A DNA stretch of 64,000 nt from Candidatus Nitrotoga sp. BS (GTDB taxonomy: Bacteria > Pseudomonadota > Gammaproteobacteria > Burkholderiales > Gallionellaceae), in assembly GCF_927797785.1 (NCBI RefSeq), contig NZ_CAKMLL010000032.1, forward strand, positions 28,810-92,809, written 5' to 3'. The position numbers and the translations under genes were made by a program. The notes beneath the pieces were generated by a model, which saw nothing but the letters and a program-made list of their open reading frames with translations, did not search any database and was not told where the DNA came from. Of this stretch, positions 29,001-38,627 are shown in pieces. The stretch's first letter is position 1. Every line of letters starts with the position of its first letter.

Positions 29001-29017
29001 TGAGCTTCGCAAGCTCA
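29001..29017. repeat. short palindromic hairpin
   Basis: TGAGCTT CGC AAGCTCA, preceded by GTTG and followed by a CCAAC block, is a variant of the GTTGGGCT hairpin family seen elsewhere in the window. No T-run. Confidence 0.55.
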
Positions 29018-29171
29018 GCGCCAACCTACGGTAGCCCAACTTACCGCGTAATTGCAATACTTTATCTTTTGACACCTTGTGTAACTCAATTATAAATTAC
29101 AATAGTAATTGCATACTCTGAAACGTATGTCAAGAATAGTAATTTTATTTATATACAGGGAGATAATAATC

Positions 29172-30602
29172 ATGAAGATTACAAAAACAATAACCTATGC
29201 ATCCGCAATAGTTTTGCTTGCGGTTACTCAAACAGCATTTTCTGCCGGAAATACAGTAGTAACCAAATGGAATGAAGTCGCGCTGGAAGCCATACGAACT
29301 ACTCACCCTGGTCCACCGATAGTAGCCAGATCATTAGCAATCACCCATACCTGCATATATGATGCTTGGGCAGCTTATGACAATAAAGCCATAGGTACAC
29401 GTTTTGGCAGAGAATTGCGCCGGCCTTATGCTGAGCGTACCGTTGCCAATAAAGAAAAAGCAATTAGCTATGCAGCTCACAAATGTTTGTCCGATCTTTT
29501 CCCTACCGAAGTGGCGACATTTAACAATTTAATGGTTACCTTGGGTTATAACGCTAGCGACAATAATGTTAATGTTGCAACAGCTGCTGGCATAGGTAAT
29601 GTAACAGCCCAAGCCGTGTTGGAGTTTCGCCATCACGATGGCTCTAACCAATTGGGCGATTTAAATCCAGGTGCCTATTCAGATTACACCGGCTACACAC
29701 CAGTTAACACTCCGACAGAGATTAATGACCCAAACCGCTGGCAGCCATTGCAAATAGGTGCCAACGTACAAACATTTATTGCGCCGTTTTGGGGTAATGT
29801 GACGCCATACGCCTTAAAATCCGGTAGCCAATTCCGCGAAACCTTGCCAAAACCCGCTAACTATGACACTGACCCAGTCCGGTACGATCTTCAAGCATTG
29901 CAAATTTTGGAATACAGTGCTCATCTAACTGATGAGAAAAAAGTTATCGCCGAATATTGGGCTGATGGCCCATCGTCTGAACTTCCTCCTGGACATTGGG
30001 CTCTGTTTGCTGAATTCGTGTCTGACCGCGACCATCATACGGTAGACCAAGACGTCAAAATGTTCTTTGCCATGACCAATGCGGTATTTGATGCCAGCAT
30101 TGCAAGTTGGGATGCTAAACGTTTTTTTGATTATGTAAGACCTGTCACCGCAATTCATAAGCTTTTTGCAGGTCAAAACGTAATGTCCTGGGAGGGGGTA
30201 ATGATTGATGGTGCAAACTGGAAACCTTATCAAGCAGCCAATGTGGTCACGCCACCATTCTCAGAATACATATCGGGACACAGCATATTTAGTGCCGCAG
30301 CTGCCGAGACATTGAAATTGTTTACCCAAAGCGATAGTTTTGGTAACAGCGTTCTGATTTCAGCTGGCTCATCACGCGTTGAGCCAGGTGTGGTGCCCGC
30401 AAAGCCTACAGCCTTGTACTGGGCAACATTTAGTGATGCAGCTGATGAAGCCGCCATTTCCAGACGTTACGGTGGCATTCACTTTATAGATGGCGATTTG
30501 GAGTCCCGTAAAGTAGGACGTGAAATTGGTAAACAAGCTTGGGAAAAATCGCAGAAGCTTTTCGGTTCGCAGAAGCTTTTGGGTGGTTATTCTGACGACT
30601 AA
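29172..30602 (+). CDS. exported vanadium-dependent haloperoxidase-type (PAP2 superfamily) protein
   Basis: A 476-aa protein with a signal peptide (MKITKTITYASAIVLLAVTQ, then TAFSA) and an AGGGAGA ribosome site; the ATG at 29172 is preferred to an upstream start at 29109. The vanadate/phosphate pocket of the family is readable: Lys and Arg-Pro in KRFFDYVRP, the Ser-Gly-His in EYISGHSIFSAAAAE (Ile replaces the usual Pro), and Arg plus His in SRRYGGIHFIDGD. It is therefore a vanadium haloperoxidase or a related acid phosphatase; sequence alone cannot decide. N-terminal segments TTHPGPPIVARSLAITHTCIYDAW match bacterial haloperoxidase-like proteins. It is monocistronic. Confidence 0.85.
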   Translation: MKITKTITYASAIVLLAVTQTAFSAGNTVVTKWNEVALEAIRTTHPGPPIVARSLAITHTCIYDAWAAYDNKAIGTRFGRELRRPYAERTVANKEKAISYAAHKCLSDLFPTEVATFNNLMVTLGYNASDNNVNVATAAGIGNVTAQAVLEFRHHDGSNQLGDLNPGAYSDYTGYTPVNTPTEINDPNRWQPLQIGANVQTFIAPFWGNVTPYALKSGSQFRETLPKPANYDTDPVRYDLQALQILEYSAHLTDEKKVIAEYWADGPSSELPPGHWALFAEFVSDRDHHTVDQDVKMFFAMTNAVFDASIASWDAKRFFDYVRPVTAIHKLFAGQNVMSWEGVMIDGANWKPYQAANVVTPPFSEYISGHSIFSAAAAETLKLFTQSDSFGNSVLISAGSSRVEPGVVPAKPTALYWATFSDAADEAAISRRYGGIHFIDGDLESRKVGREIGKQAWEKSQKLFGSQKLLGGYSDD

Positions 30603-31059
30603 AGCTTCTTAGCAGACGGCCAAGAGCATTTACTTACGAAAGTTTAGGGAGCCACTTGCAATGGTTCCTTATTCTTTTGTACTTCAATAAGTCACTGGGG
30701 TAAAAAGTTACTGGGGTCTGACGTGAATGGCACTTACTTAAGGATTGATACATAAATAAAACAGTAAGTTACGTAATTAAAGAACTGGACAAAAAACACT
30801 TGGTACAATTTAGAACTGAGTTATACGGCAATAAATCGCTGGCTTCTTAGGTGATTTTCCGGTCATTATTATCTGCAAGTTACTCTTTTTTCAATGTACT
30901 TGGCTTAAGTAAGTGCCATTCGGGTCTGACGTTTGCAGTAACCATTGTTTTGTCTAGCAGCTAGTAAGATCGCTAACCTTGTAAAGAAATCGAGTCTGAC
31001 CGTTCTCAGTAACAGCTAGTCAATCTAGCGAGTCAGAAGATAACTGAGTTTTACTCGAT
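30603..31059. other. intergenic region holding a MITE
   Basis: About 450 bp between the haloperoxidase-type gene and folE2. A complete MITE with target duplication occupies 30714-30932; flanking repeats of ACTGGGGT precede it. No coding frame supported. Confidence 0.7.
30714..30932. mobile_element. MITE with perfect 18-bp inverted ends and 11-bp target duplication
   Basis: The element spans 30725-30921 (197 bp). Its ends are GAATGGCACTTACTTAAG (30725-30742) and the exact reverse complement (30904-30921). Both sides carry the identical 11-mer GGGTCTGACGT (30714-30724 and 30922-30932), a clear target-site duplication. The interior is AT-rich and has no transposase. End sequence and duplication length fit IS4-superfamily elements, and a decayed IS4-like transposase lies at 18395-18770, though a direct link is unproven. 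Confidence 0.9.
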
Positions 31060-31866
31060 TTAATTTTCTTCACTTTTATCCCACTCTATCAATGCATAAG
31101 CCGAATGATTATGTATAGATTCGAAATTCTCCGACTCAACCACATATGCATCAACGCGCTCATCACGATTGAGCACTGAGGCGACGTCGCGCACCAAATC
31201 TTCAACAAACTTGGGGTTATCATAAGCGCGCTCAGTGACAAATTTTTCATCTGAACGTTTAAGTAAACCATATAGTTCGCAAGATGCCTGCTCTTCGGCA
31301 TATTGCACCACCTCCTCTATCCATACAGAACGGTTGGTATGCAAAGTAATCGTCACATGTGAGCGTTGATTGTGCGCGCCTCGCTCAGATATTTTTTTGG
31401 AGCATGGACATAGACTGGTTACCGGCACTAAAACCTTCATGCTGAATTGGTATTGCCCATCTTTAATATCGCCAAAAAAAGTCACATCGTAGTCCATCAA
31501 ACTCTGGACGCCAGAAATCGGCGCGGTCTTATTAATAAAATAAGGGAAGCTCATTTCGATGTGGCCGGACTTTGCCTCTAACTTCTCAACCATCTCGCGC
31601 AGGATGCTTTCAAATGACTCTACGGAAATCTCTCGCCCGTGATGATTGAGTATCTCAACAAAGCGCGACATGTGCGTACCTTTGAAGTTGTGCGGCAAGT
31701 GCACATACATATTAAAAGTGGCAACGGTATGCTGCACCACCCCGTTTTTGTCTTTAACTTGCACTGGGTGACGAATACTCTTGATGCCGACTTTGTTGAT
31801 AGCCAGTTGGCGCGAATCAGCCATACTTTGTACATCAGGAATAGGTGTAGCCTGAGAAGAGTTCAT
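31060..31866 (-). CDS. folE2: GTP cyclohydrolase IB
   Basis: A 268-aa FolE2 enzyme converting GTP to dihydroneopterin triphosphate, the entry to folate and to the queuosine precursor used by QueD. Diagnostic motif: [21 protein letters not shown], containing the active-site Cys and His. FolE2 is the metal-flexible alternative to zinc-dependent FolE. The N-terminal [21 protein letters not shown] is typical. It lies in the same direction as the peroxiredoxin and dxs genes upstream. No zinc-regulatory (Zur) site was recognised. Confidence 0.96.
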   Translation of the reverse strand: MNSSQATPIPDVQSMADSRQLAINKVGIKSIRHPVQVKDKNGVVQHTVATFNMYVHLPHNFKGTHMSRFVEILNHHGREISVESFESILREMVEKLEAKSGHIEMSFPYFINKTAPISGVQSLMDYDVTFFGDIKDGQYQFSMKVLVPVTSLCPCSKKISERGAHNQRSHVTITLHTNRSVWIEEVVQYAEEQASCELYGLLKRSDEKFVTERAYDNPKFVEDLVRDVASVLNRDERVDAYVVESENFESIHNHSAYALIEWDKSEEN

Positions 31867-32112
31867 ATTTGCGCGATTTAATAGCTAGGACTACGAAAAA
31901 TTCGGATAAATTTAATTACATTGATACCGCCTGCAGGATTATCTGACGGCGCTTGGCTTATGAAATTCGCAACGACTAAAACAGGTTGTAAATTCAGCTT
32001 GGATACTTATACAAAGTTGTCTAACCGCTTCAAGCGAAATATGCAGTAAGTCAAAAAATTTAACAACATAGATAAAAATTTAGATATGACAGATATAAAA
32101 CTAAACCCAGTA

Positions 32113-32133
32113 AAGCCCCTAGGTTAGGGGCTT
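32113..32133 (-). terminator. hairpin downstream of the peroxiredoxin gene
   Basis: Perfect stem AAGCCCCTA / TAGGGGCTT with a 3-nt loop, 19 bp past the peroxiredoxin stop on the minus strand. The T-tract that follows on that strand is weak (TTTACTGGGTTTAGTTTT), so termination strength is uncertain. Confidence 0.6.
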
Positions 32134-32151
32134 ACCTCATAGAGTCACCTT

Positions 32152-32811
32152 TTAACTAGGCTGCTTGACTACACGTAAATAGGGTTTAACTGTTTTCCAA
32201 CCATCTGGAAACATTGTTTTCGCATCGTCATCAGATACCGCCGGTACAATAATTACGTCCTCGCCATCTTTCCAATTAACAGGCGTGGCGACTTTATGTT
32301 TGGCGGTTAGCTGCATGGAATCCAGAACACGTAAGATCTCATCAAAATTACGACCTGTGGACATTGGGTATGTCAGTGTCAGTTTGATTTTTTTGTCCGG
32401 GCCAATAATAAAAACTGAGCGTACAGTTGCATTCGTAGCCGCAGTGCGACCCTCGGATGTACCCGTTTCTTCAGCTGGTAACATGTTATAAAGCTTCGCC
32501 ACAGCCAAGTTCTCATCCCCAATCATTGGATAATTAACAGCATGACCTTGTGTTTCTTCAATATCTTTTGCCCACTTTTCATGGTTAGACACTGGGTCTA
32601 CGCTTAATCCAATTATTTTGCAGTTTCGCTTTTTAAATTCCGGCTCCAGTTTTGCCATATACCCCAATTCAGTTGTACATACCGGCGTAAAATCTTTCGG
32701 ATGAGAAAAAAGTATTGCCCAGCCATTGCCAATCCACTCATGAAAATTAATGGAGCCTTGAGTTGTGGCGGCAGTAAAATTCGGTGCTTCATCATTAATC
32801 CGTAGTGACAT
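32152..32811 (-). CDS. 1-Cys peroxiredoxin (Prx6 type)
   Basis: A 219-aa thiol peroxidase reducing H2O2 and alkyl hydroperoxides. The peroxidatic cysteine lies in HPKDFTPVCTTELGYM, and the long C-terminal extension ending in PDGWKTVKPYLRVVKQP is characteristic of the Prx6/1-Cys class, which lacks a resolving cysteine. The ATG at 32811 (MSLRINDEAPNF) has a GGAGAA ribosome site; an upstream start at 32895 would add 28 atypical residues. It sits between dxs and folE2, which are usually adjacent in related genomes. Confidence 0.94.
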   Translation of the reverse strand: MSLRINDEAPNFTAATTQGSINFHEWIGNGWAILFSHPKDFTPVCTTELGYMAKLEPEFKKRNCKIIGLSVDPVSNHEKWAKDIEETQGHAVNYPMIGDENLAVAKLYNMLPAEETGTSEGRTAATNATVRSVFIIGPDKKIKLTLTYPMSTGRNFDEILRVLDSMQLTAKHKVATPVNWKDGEDVIIVPAVSDDDAKTMFPDGWKTVKPYLRVVKQPS

Positions 32812-33088
32812 GTTCAATTCTCCGTTTATATTTAAAATATATGTCGCAACACCTCTTACACCATATTGATTACACGCATAACTCTGAGCAATCAAATATA
32901 TCTACAGTTTAGAACTTTTTTGCTCATCGAAAGTATGTTTATTATTCCTTTGAGTCTGCTTTATATACCTGTCGAAAATCATAAACTAAAACAACGTTGC
33001 ACGATATTATGAAGGTAGGAGTCAAAACGAACGGTTTTAGTTCTAAATTGAATTAGCTAAAAACGCTGTTTCAACGCAACGCTTTAAT

Positions 33089-34957
33089 TTATAAAGGCAT
33101 TTTTTGACGAATTGAGGCAACAATGCCAGTTGCATCCAAACCGCATTTAGCCAACATTTTCCCTGCATCTCCTTGCTCCAGAAAGCTATCTGGCAATCCA
33201 AGTTGGAGCAGCGTGTTCGTCATACCGTGTTGTTGCAAACACTTCGCCACCGCGCTACCTGCGCCACCTTGTATGGTATTTTCTTCTACCGTGACCAACA
33301 ATGCGTGCTCACGTCCCAAACGCAGTATCAGCTCCGTATCCATAGGCTTAACGAAGCGCATGTTAGCCACTGTAGCATTGATTATGTCTGCGGCTTCAAG
33401 CGCTGGGCCAAGCAGAGAGCCAAAGGATAAAATTGCCACACCTGAGCCCTCACGGCGCACTTCACCTTTGCCTATAGGCAGCGCCTGCATTTCCTTACAC
33501 GGTATAATACCCGGTCCATAACCTCGCGGATAACGCACGGCAGTCGGGGTATCCAACTGAAACGCTGTGTATAAAAGCTGGCGGCACTCGTTCTCATCAG
33601 CAGGAGCCATCACTGTCATATTGGGGATGCAGCGCAAAAAACTCAGGTCAAAGCTGCCTGCATGGGTCGCACCATCAGCACCGACCAGCCCGGCACGATC
33701 TATCGCCAGCACCACCGGTAGGTTTTGGATCGCGATATCGTGTATCAGTTGGTCGTAAGCTCGTTGCAAAAAAGTGGAATAAATCGCGACAACCGGCTTG
33801 TAACCTTCACATGCAAGCCCAGCGGCAAAGGTCAGTGCATGTTGCTCGGCAATACCTACATCAAAATAACGTTGGGGATATTTTTTTGAAAACTCCACCA
33901 TGCCGGAACCCTCACACATGGCAGGGGTAATACCAACTAAACGCTTATCCTGTTCTGCCATATCGCACAACCATTGGCCAAAAACCTGAGTATAGGTAGG
34001 CCTGCTGGCTTGACCTTCAGGATTCTTCGGAACAGGTTTAGTGACAATACCTTGCTCTGGATCAAACTTGCCAACACCATGATAAAGCAGGCAGTCTTCT
34101 TCTGCGTGAGTGTAGCCTTTGCCTTTTTGCGTGACCACATGCAGAAACTGCGGCCCATTGAGCTGACGTATGTTGCCAAGCGTTGTGACCAAGGTATCAA
34201 GATCGTGCCCATCAATAGGGCCGATATAATTGAAACCGAATTCTTCAAACAGCGTGCCCGGCGTAACCATACCCTTGACGTGCTCCTCGGCGCGCTTGGC
34301 AAACTCAAGCACTGGCGGCATACCTTTCAGCATTTTTTCGCTACCGCGTCGCACGGCAGAGTAAAAACGTCCTGACATCAGCTTGGCAAAATAATTATTA
34401 AGCGCACCCACTGGCTTCGAGATGGACATGTCATTGTCATTGAGGATCACCAATAGTTTGGTATTCATTGCACCAGCATTGTTAAGTGCCTCAAATGCCA
34501 TGCCACCGCTCATCGCGCCATCGCCAATGATAGCCACCGCACTCCGATTGCTCCCATCAATTTTCGCCGCCACCGCCATTCCCAGAGCCGCACTGATCGA
34601 CGTACTAGAGTGCGCAGTGCCGAAAGCATCGTAGGGGCTCTCAGCGCGATTAGGAAAGCCTGAAATACCACCTGCCATGCGCAGGGTTTTCATTGCTTCG
34701 CGCCTTCCCGTAAGTATTTTGTGTGTGTAGGTTTGGTGTCCCACATCCCACACCAACCTGTCATAGGGTGTATTAAAAACGTAGTGCAATGCAATGGTTA
34801 ATTCTACCGTACCAAGATTGGAAGACAGATGGCCACCCGTTTTACTGACAGACTCTACCAAAAACTGACGCAACTCATCCGCAAGTTGAGGTAATTGCTC
34901 GCGATCCAGCTGACGCAAGACTTCAGGGGTATTGATTGTATTGAGCAGTGAAACCAT
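33089..34957 (-). CDS. dxs: 1-deoxy-D-xylulose-5-phosphate synthase
   Basis: A 622-aa thiamine-diphosphate enzyme that condenses pyruvate and glyceraldehyde 3-phosphate, the first step of the MEP isoprenoid pathway. Motifs: [37 protein letters not shown] (ThDP-binding), [20 protein letters not shown] (transketolase-type pyrimidine domain) and a C-terminal transketolase domain. The ATG at 34957 overlaps the ispA stop by one base (TGATG), so the two are coupled; a TTG one codon earlier is less likely. Confidence 0.97.
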   Translation of the reverse strand: MVSLLNTINTPEVLRQLDREQLPQLADELRQFLVESVSKTGGHLSSNLGTVELTIALHYVFNTPYDRLVWDVGHQTYTHKILTGRREAMKTLRMAGGISGFPNRAESPYDAFGTAHSSTSISAALGMAVAAKIDGSNRSAVAIIGDGAMSGGMAFEALNNAGAMNTKLLVILNDNDMSISKPVGALNNYFAKLMSGRFYSAVRRGSEKMLKGMPPVLEFAKRAEEHVKGMVTPGTLFEEFGFNYIGPIDGHDLDTLVTTLGNIRQLNGPQFLHVVTQKGKGYTHAEEDCLLYHGVGKFDPEQGIVTKPVPKNPEGQASRPTYTQVFGQWLCDMAEQDKRLVGITPAMCEGSGMVEFSKKYPQRYFDVGIAEQHALTFAAGLACEGYKPVVAIYSTFLQRAYDQLIHDIAIQNLPVVLAIDRAGLVGADGATHAGSFDLSFLRCIPNMTVMAPADENECRQLLYTAFQLDTPTAVRYPRGYGPGIIPCKEMQALPIGKGEVRREGSGVAILSFGSLLGPALEAADIINATVANMRFVKPMDTELILRLGREHALLVTVEENTIQGGAGSAVAKCLQQHGMTNTLLQLGLPDSFLEQGDAGKMLAKCGLDATGIVASIRQKMPL

Positions 34958-35868
34958 CAATACTTTCTTTTTAAGATGAAATCAGCCATTTCACGCAGGC
35001 GACGTGCTGGCTCGCCGAACTCCGCCAGTGCATCCAGTGCTTCGCTGTGCAATTCTGCCGCCATCTGTTTAGCTGCCTGCACGCCAAGCAACGTGACATA
35101 AGTGGACTTGCCCTGTTTGGCATCTTTACCTGCGGTTTTGCCTAAGGTTGCGGTGTCCGCCTCGCTATCGAGCACGTCGTCCACTACCTGAAAAGCCAAT
35201 CCAACGCACTTGCCGTAGCGATTAAGCTTGGCCAGCTCCACCTCCTCCAGCGCAGGCCCGCACTGCGCACCGAGCAAAACAGAAGCACGAATCAACGCGC
35301 CCGTTTTATGGATGTGCATGAACTCAAGTTCCGGCACACTTAACTGGTTGCCAACACTCGTTAAATCAATCGCTTGTCCGCCCGCCATGCCACGCGACCC
35401 GGATGCGGTAGCCAATAATTTGATCATAGCCAATTGTTGCACGGCATCATTGTTGAGCTGATGCTCGGCCAACAACTGAAACGCCAAACTTTGCAAACTG
35501 TCGCCGACCAGCAGCGCAGTGGCATCATCGTACTCAACATGGCAAGTGGGCTTGCCCCGTCGAAGCACATCGTTGTCCATGCATGGCATGTCGTCGTGCA
35601 CCAATGAATAGGCGTGAATAAGCTCAACGGCAGCGGCGACTATGTTGACACGCATGCTTTCCGCCCCGACCAAATCACCCGCAGCAAAGGCCAGCAGCGG
35701 GCGCACACGTTTACCACCATCCAATACGCTATAGCGAATGGCTGCGTGCAAGCGCTGCGGAGCGATATCCGGTTGAGGCAACAACTGCTGTAGCTGTTCT
35801 TCGAAACGATTTTGGTGGGAACTAACCCAAGTTTGGAAATCCATGTCAGGCATATTTGGTCTAGTCAT
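34957..35868 (-). CDS. ispA: (2E,6E)-farnesyl diphosphate synthase
   Basis: Short-chain prenyltransferase making geranyl and farnesyl diphosphate. Both aspartate-rich motifs are present: DDMPCMDND (first) and QVVDDVLD (second), plus GGKRVRPLL and the [16 protein letters not shown]-terminal segment. The start used is ATG 35868 ([12 protein letters not shown]), overlapping the xseB stop by 8 bp; ATG 35853 or 35844 are equally possible. Upstream codons to 36000 lie inside xseB in another frame and are not native. xseB-ispA-dxs is a classic operon. Confidence 0.95.
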   Translation of the reverse strand: MTRPNMPDMDFQTWVSSHQNRFEEQLQQLLPQPDIAPQRLHAAIRYSVLDGGKRVRPLLAFAAGDLVGAESMRVNIVAAAVELIHAYSLVHDDMPCMDNDVLRRGKPTCHVEYDDATALLVGDSLQSLAFQLLAEHQLNNDAVQQLAMIKLLATASGSRGMAGGQAIDLTSVGNQLSVPELEFMHIHKTGALIRASVLLGAQCGPALEEVELAKLNRYGKCVGLAFQVVDDVLDSEADTATLGKTAGKDAKQGKSTYVTLLGVQAAKQMAAELHSEALDALAEFGEPARRLREMADFILKRKY

Positions 35869-36124
35869 CTTCACGCTTGGCAAAATCACTTGCACTAGTA
35901 GGATTGGTAGCAAAATTTTGGAGTGTGCCCTCTTCCAGGATGCGCACTTGCTGCTGTGCATCCTCCAAACGGCTTCGGCAAACTTGCAACAGTTCGGCAC
36001 CGCGCCGATAAGCTGTCAGCGAATCTTCCAGCGACAGTTTGCCCACCTCCATGTCAGCGACTACCTGTTCCAGCTCGGCCAGCGCTACCTCAAAGCTGGG
36101 TGGTTTTTGGGATTTTACTGCCAT
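35861..36124 (-). CDS. xseB: exodeoxyribonuclease VII small subunit
   Basis: An 87-aa small subunit of the nuclease that degrades single-stranded DNA into oligonucleotides. It contains the family core FEVALAELEQVVADMEVGKLSLEDSLTAYRRG followed by a coiled region and LEDAQQQVRIL. The ATG at 36124 (MAVKSQKPP) was chosen; a TTG at 36139 would extend it by five residues. It is the first gene of the xseB-ispA-dxs unit and lies only about 150 bp from the last gene of the GC-rich envelope island. Confidence 0.95.
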   Translation of the reverse strand: MAVKSQKPPSFEVALAELEQVVADMEVGKLSLEDSLTAYRRGAELLQVCRSRLEDAQQQVRILEEGTLQNFATNPTSASDFAKREDD

Positions 36125-36274
36125 GTATGTACATTCCAATCACTAAAGTTGCGGCGTATTTTACCCTAACAAGAATCTTCTGGTCATTCCGTCGTGAAAT
36201 GCTGCGAGTCAAAGGCCCATATTTTTCAATCTTCATTTGAAACCTTTCCATTCTCCCAAAATCATTAGGACGCG

Positions 36275-36871
36275 TCATGGCGAAGGAAATTCGCGGACAA
36301 GTAAATTCAGCATGCGATATAGCCCACTGCCGAAACCGCGCATCAGCGCCTCGGGCGAACCGTCGGGAAGCAACACGTGTTCACTGTATTCACGGTCGAG
36401 CAGGACTTCACCCGAAGACGTACGCAGAAGATACCAATGGATGGTCAACACCGCAGCGGGTTGCGCTTGGGTACGAATGTCTCCATACAGTTCCGTGATA
36501 GTAGCTCTGATCTCGTACGATGCGTTCAGGCCTTCCGCAAGAATGACGCTCTCGTACGGCTGCGCTTTCGTCAGATAGTTGGCGACGCGGCTGCGGATGG
36601 ATTCATCCGGTGTGGCGAAAAATTCGTTGTAATAGTCCGCTTGATACCGGAGTTCATCGGTGCGGTACACCAAACCTCGAACGTCGAACGGCGGCGTAAC
36701 AATGAAGCGTCCGATCCGCAGCGCCCCCGGTCGCGGAGTGGTCGACGCGGCGACATCTGCGGGTGGCTCGGGAATAACAAACCTGCCTGTTTCTCGGGCA
36801 GGCTGCGTCGTGTTGAAGCTACACCCGCCGAGCACGGCCAGAAGCAGTACAATAATCCATCGTATCGTCAT
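36275..36871 (-). CDS. ABC transporter auxiliary lipoprotein (PqiC/COG3218-like)
   Basis: A 198-aa lipoprotein with lipobox LAVLGGC (Cys17) and the fold pattern of the ABC-type transport auxiliary component family (ABC_trans_aux): the GALRIGRFIVTPPFDVRGLVYRT and YYNEFFATPDESIRSRVANYL segments are characteristic. In the Pqi system the related PqiC sits at the outer membrane and docks to the MCE tunnel. It is the last gene of the Mla-like four-gene set, overlapping the MCE gene by 4 bp (ATGA). Confidence 0.85.
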   Translation of the reverse strand: MTIRWIIVLLLAVLGGCSFNTTQPARETGRFVIPEPPADVAASTTPRPGALRIGRFIVTPPFDVRGLVYRTDELRYQADYYNEFFATPDESIRSRVANYLTKAQPYESVILAEGLNASYEIRATITELYGDIRTQAQPAAVLTIHWYLLRTSSGEVLLDREYSEHVLLPDGSPEALMRGFGSGLYRMLNLLVREFPSP

Positions 36872-37878
36872 GGTCGTTTGATCTCCGGTGGTGGCGCGCT
36901 GCGCAGAAGGCGCGAGGGATTGCGCTTCATGTCTTCGCTTAGCAATTGCAAGTTTTCCGAAGCCCTGCGCATGTTGTCTACAATCGCAGCGATGTCGTCC
37001 TCCTCGCCGGCCACCAACCGGTCGGCGCGCTGAGCCAGGCGGTTAACGCGTGCCAGCACGTCCTCGATCTGGCCGGACTCGGTGAGTTTGCGAACCCGCG
37101 CGGCCGCTGCGGCCACATCACCGCTGGCATTGCCTGCGTTCTTCAGAAGATTTTTCCAACCGGGATCACCGACAATGTCGTTCAACCCCACAATCGTCGT
37201 CTGTAATTTACTGTTGGTGACACCCATTTCCCGCATCAGCATCAATCCTTCGCTGCTGAGATGCTCGATTGGTAACTCATCGATTTTGCGCTGCGCGGAG
37301 GCGGTTAACGTATTAATGTTCGTCAGCACAGCTTCGATGTTAATGTACTCCAGCCGTTGAGCAAAGGCTTCGGCGGCACTTGAAATCTGCGAGACCAGTC
37401 CCTCTGCGGATGGCACATAGTAATTTTTGGGCTTCCAGTCAATAGGCAGAGGTGGATTGGTTTTTGGTTTGACATAGTCAAGCTCGAGGAAAGAGGTGCC
37501 AGTAATCCCGACTGAGGCCAATCTCATTCGCAGCCCGCTATCGATCTGCGATTTCAGTTGCTTTTCGCTTACCACCTCCACGCCGATCAGCTCAGGCCGT
37601 ACCTTAGCTAGAATCATGACGTAAGGCTTCCGTGCGCCGGTCGGTTTATCCTGCTCGTAAACCGTGTATGTAAAAGTAATCTTGCTGACCTTACCGATGG
37701 CAACTCCGCGGTACTTAACAGCGGAACCCACATCCAGACCCTGGACAGAACCGTTGATGTAGGTTTCGATAAGCACTGTCGTCTGGAAGAGTGTTCCGGC
37801 ACCAAGCACGATCACCATTGCGCAGAGCAGCCCGAAACCGATAGTAATAAAAAGTCCAAGCTTGAAATGGCTGGTCAC
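36868..37878 (-). CDS. MCE/MlaD-family periplasmic lipid-transport protein
   Basis: A 336-aa protein with one N-terminal transmembrane helix (GLFITIGFGLLCAMVIVLGA), one MCE domain (VQGLDVGSAVKYRGVAIGKVSKITF) and a long helical C-terminal region (about residues 180-320). Its length exceeds E. coli MlaD because of that helical tail, which could form a barrel crossing the periplasm toward the partner lipoprotein. Four-base overlaps with the ATPase and lipoprotein genes indicate a fixed stoichiometric complex. Confidence 0.9.
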   Translation of the reverse strand: MTSHFKLGLFITIGFGLLCAMVIVLGAGTLFQTTVLIETYINGSVQGLDVGSAVKYRGVAIGKVSKITFTYTVYEQDKPTGARKPYVMILAKVRPELIGVEVVSEKQLKSQIDSGLRMRLASVGITGTSFLELDYVKPKTNPPLPIDWKPKNYYVPSAEGLVSQISSAAEAFAQRLEYINIEAVLTNINTLTASAQRKIDELPIEHLSSEGLMLMREMGVTNSKLQTTIVGLNDIVGDPGWKNLLKNAGNASGDVAAAAARVRKLTESGQIEDVLARVNRLAQRADRLVAGEEDDIAAIVDNMRRASENLQLLSEDMKRNPSRLLRSAPPPEIKRP

Positions 37879-38627
37879 ATTTGCTCCTTATTCGGTGCGA
37901 AGAAACGACGAACTTGCGGATTTGCGTGCGCAAGAAGTTTTAGTAGTGGTCCTTCTGCGGCAATTGTTTGGGTGGCGCCGTCGAGCATCAATACCCTGTC
38001 TGCGATGGTAAAAATACTGTCTAGCTCATGGGTCACCACGACCAGCGTTACGTGCAGCATGCGCGACAGGTTCAGAAGCAATGCGTCGAGTTCTGCCGAA
38101 AGCACCGGATCGAGCCCTGCCGAAGGCTCATCGAGAAACAGGATCAGCGGATCGAGCGCCATGGCGCGCGCGATGGCTGCACGTTTGCGCATTCCGCCCG
38201 AGAGCTCCGCAGGCATGCGGTCGGCCGCGTCCCCGAGCGACACGAGCTGCAGTTTCATGCGCGCGATCATCGCGATGGCCTGTTGCGGAAGGTCGGTGTG
38301 CGCTTCCAGCGGAAGGCGCACATTGTCCAAGACGCTCATCGACCCGAACAGCGCTCCCGTCTGAAACGAAACCCCGATCTTGCGCAGAATGGATAGACGC
38401 TTCGGGCCACGAGCCGCGACGATGTCCTCCCCTTCGATACAGATCGTGCCGCATTGTGGTCGATACAGACCGATCATCTGTTTAAGCAACGTACTTTTAC
38501 CGCTGCCTGATCCGCCTACGATCACAAATACCTCTCCGCGCTGCACGTCGAATGAAATGTCACGCAACACGATGCGATCAGCGAATCCAGCAGTGAGATT
38601 GGTGACACGAATAATAGGTGACGTCAT
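37875..38627 (-). CDS. MlaF-like ABC ATPase
   Basis: A 250-aa ATPase of the phospholipid-transport (Ttg2A/MlaF) group. It has Walker A GGSGSGKST at residues 38-46, signature LSGGMRKRAAIARA, Walker [15 protein letters not shown], and the VVVTHELDSIFTIADR switch, all typical for MlaF. It starts within the TGATG overlap with the permease stop and ends in a 4-bp overlap with the MCE gene. Confidence 0.93.
   Translation of the reverse strand: MTSPIIRVTNLTAGFADRIVLRDISFDVQRGEVFVIVGGSGSGKSTLLKQMIGLYRPQCGTICIEGEDIVAARGPKRLSILRKIGVSFQTGALFGSMSVLDNVRLPLEAHTDLPQQAIAMIARMKLQLVSLGDAADRMPAELSGGMRKRAAIARAMALDPLILFLDEPSAGLDPVLSAELDALLLNLSRMLHVTLVVVTHELDSIFTIADRVLMLDGATQTIAAEGPLLKLLAHANPQVRRFFAPNKEQM

Larger units (their letters stand above)
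28555..29171. other. intergenic region with repeats
   Basis: About 600 bp without a gene. It contains dispersed repeat copy B (28666-28781), an 8-bp triplicate (28798-28821) and a TGAGCTT/AAGCTCA hairpin (29001-29017). The final 100 bp are AT-rich and should hold the promoter for the haloperoxidase-type gene. Confidence 0.55.

Noticed and set aside
36140..36274. Search for direct-repeat attachment sites at the two edges of the GC-rich block
   Set aside because: No convincing repeat shared between about 36140-36274 and 49300-50160 could be seen by eye.
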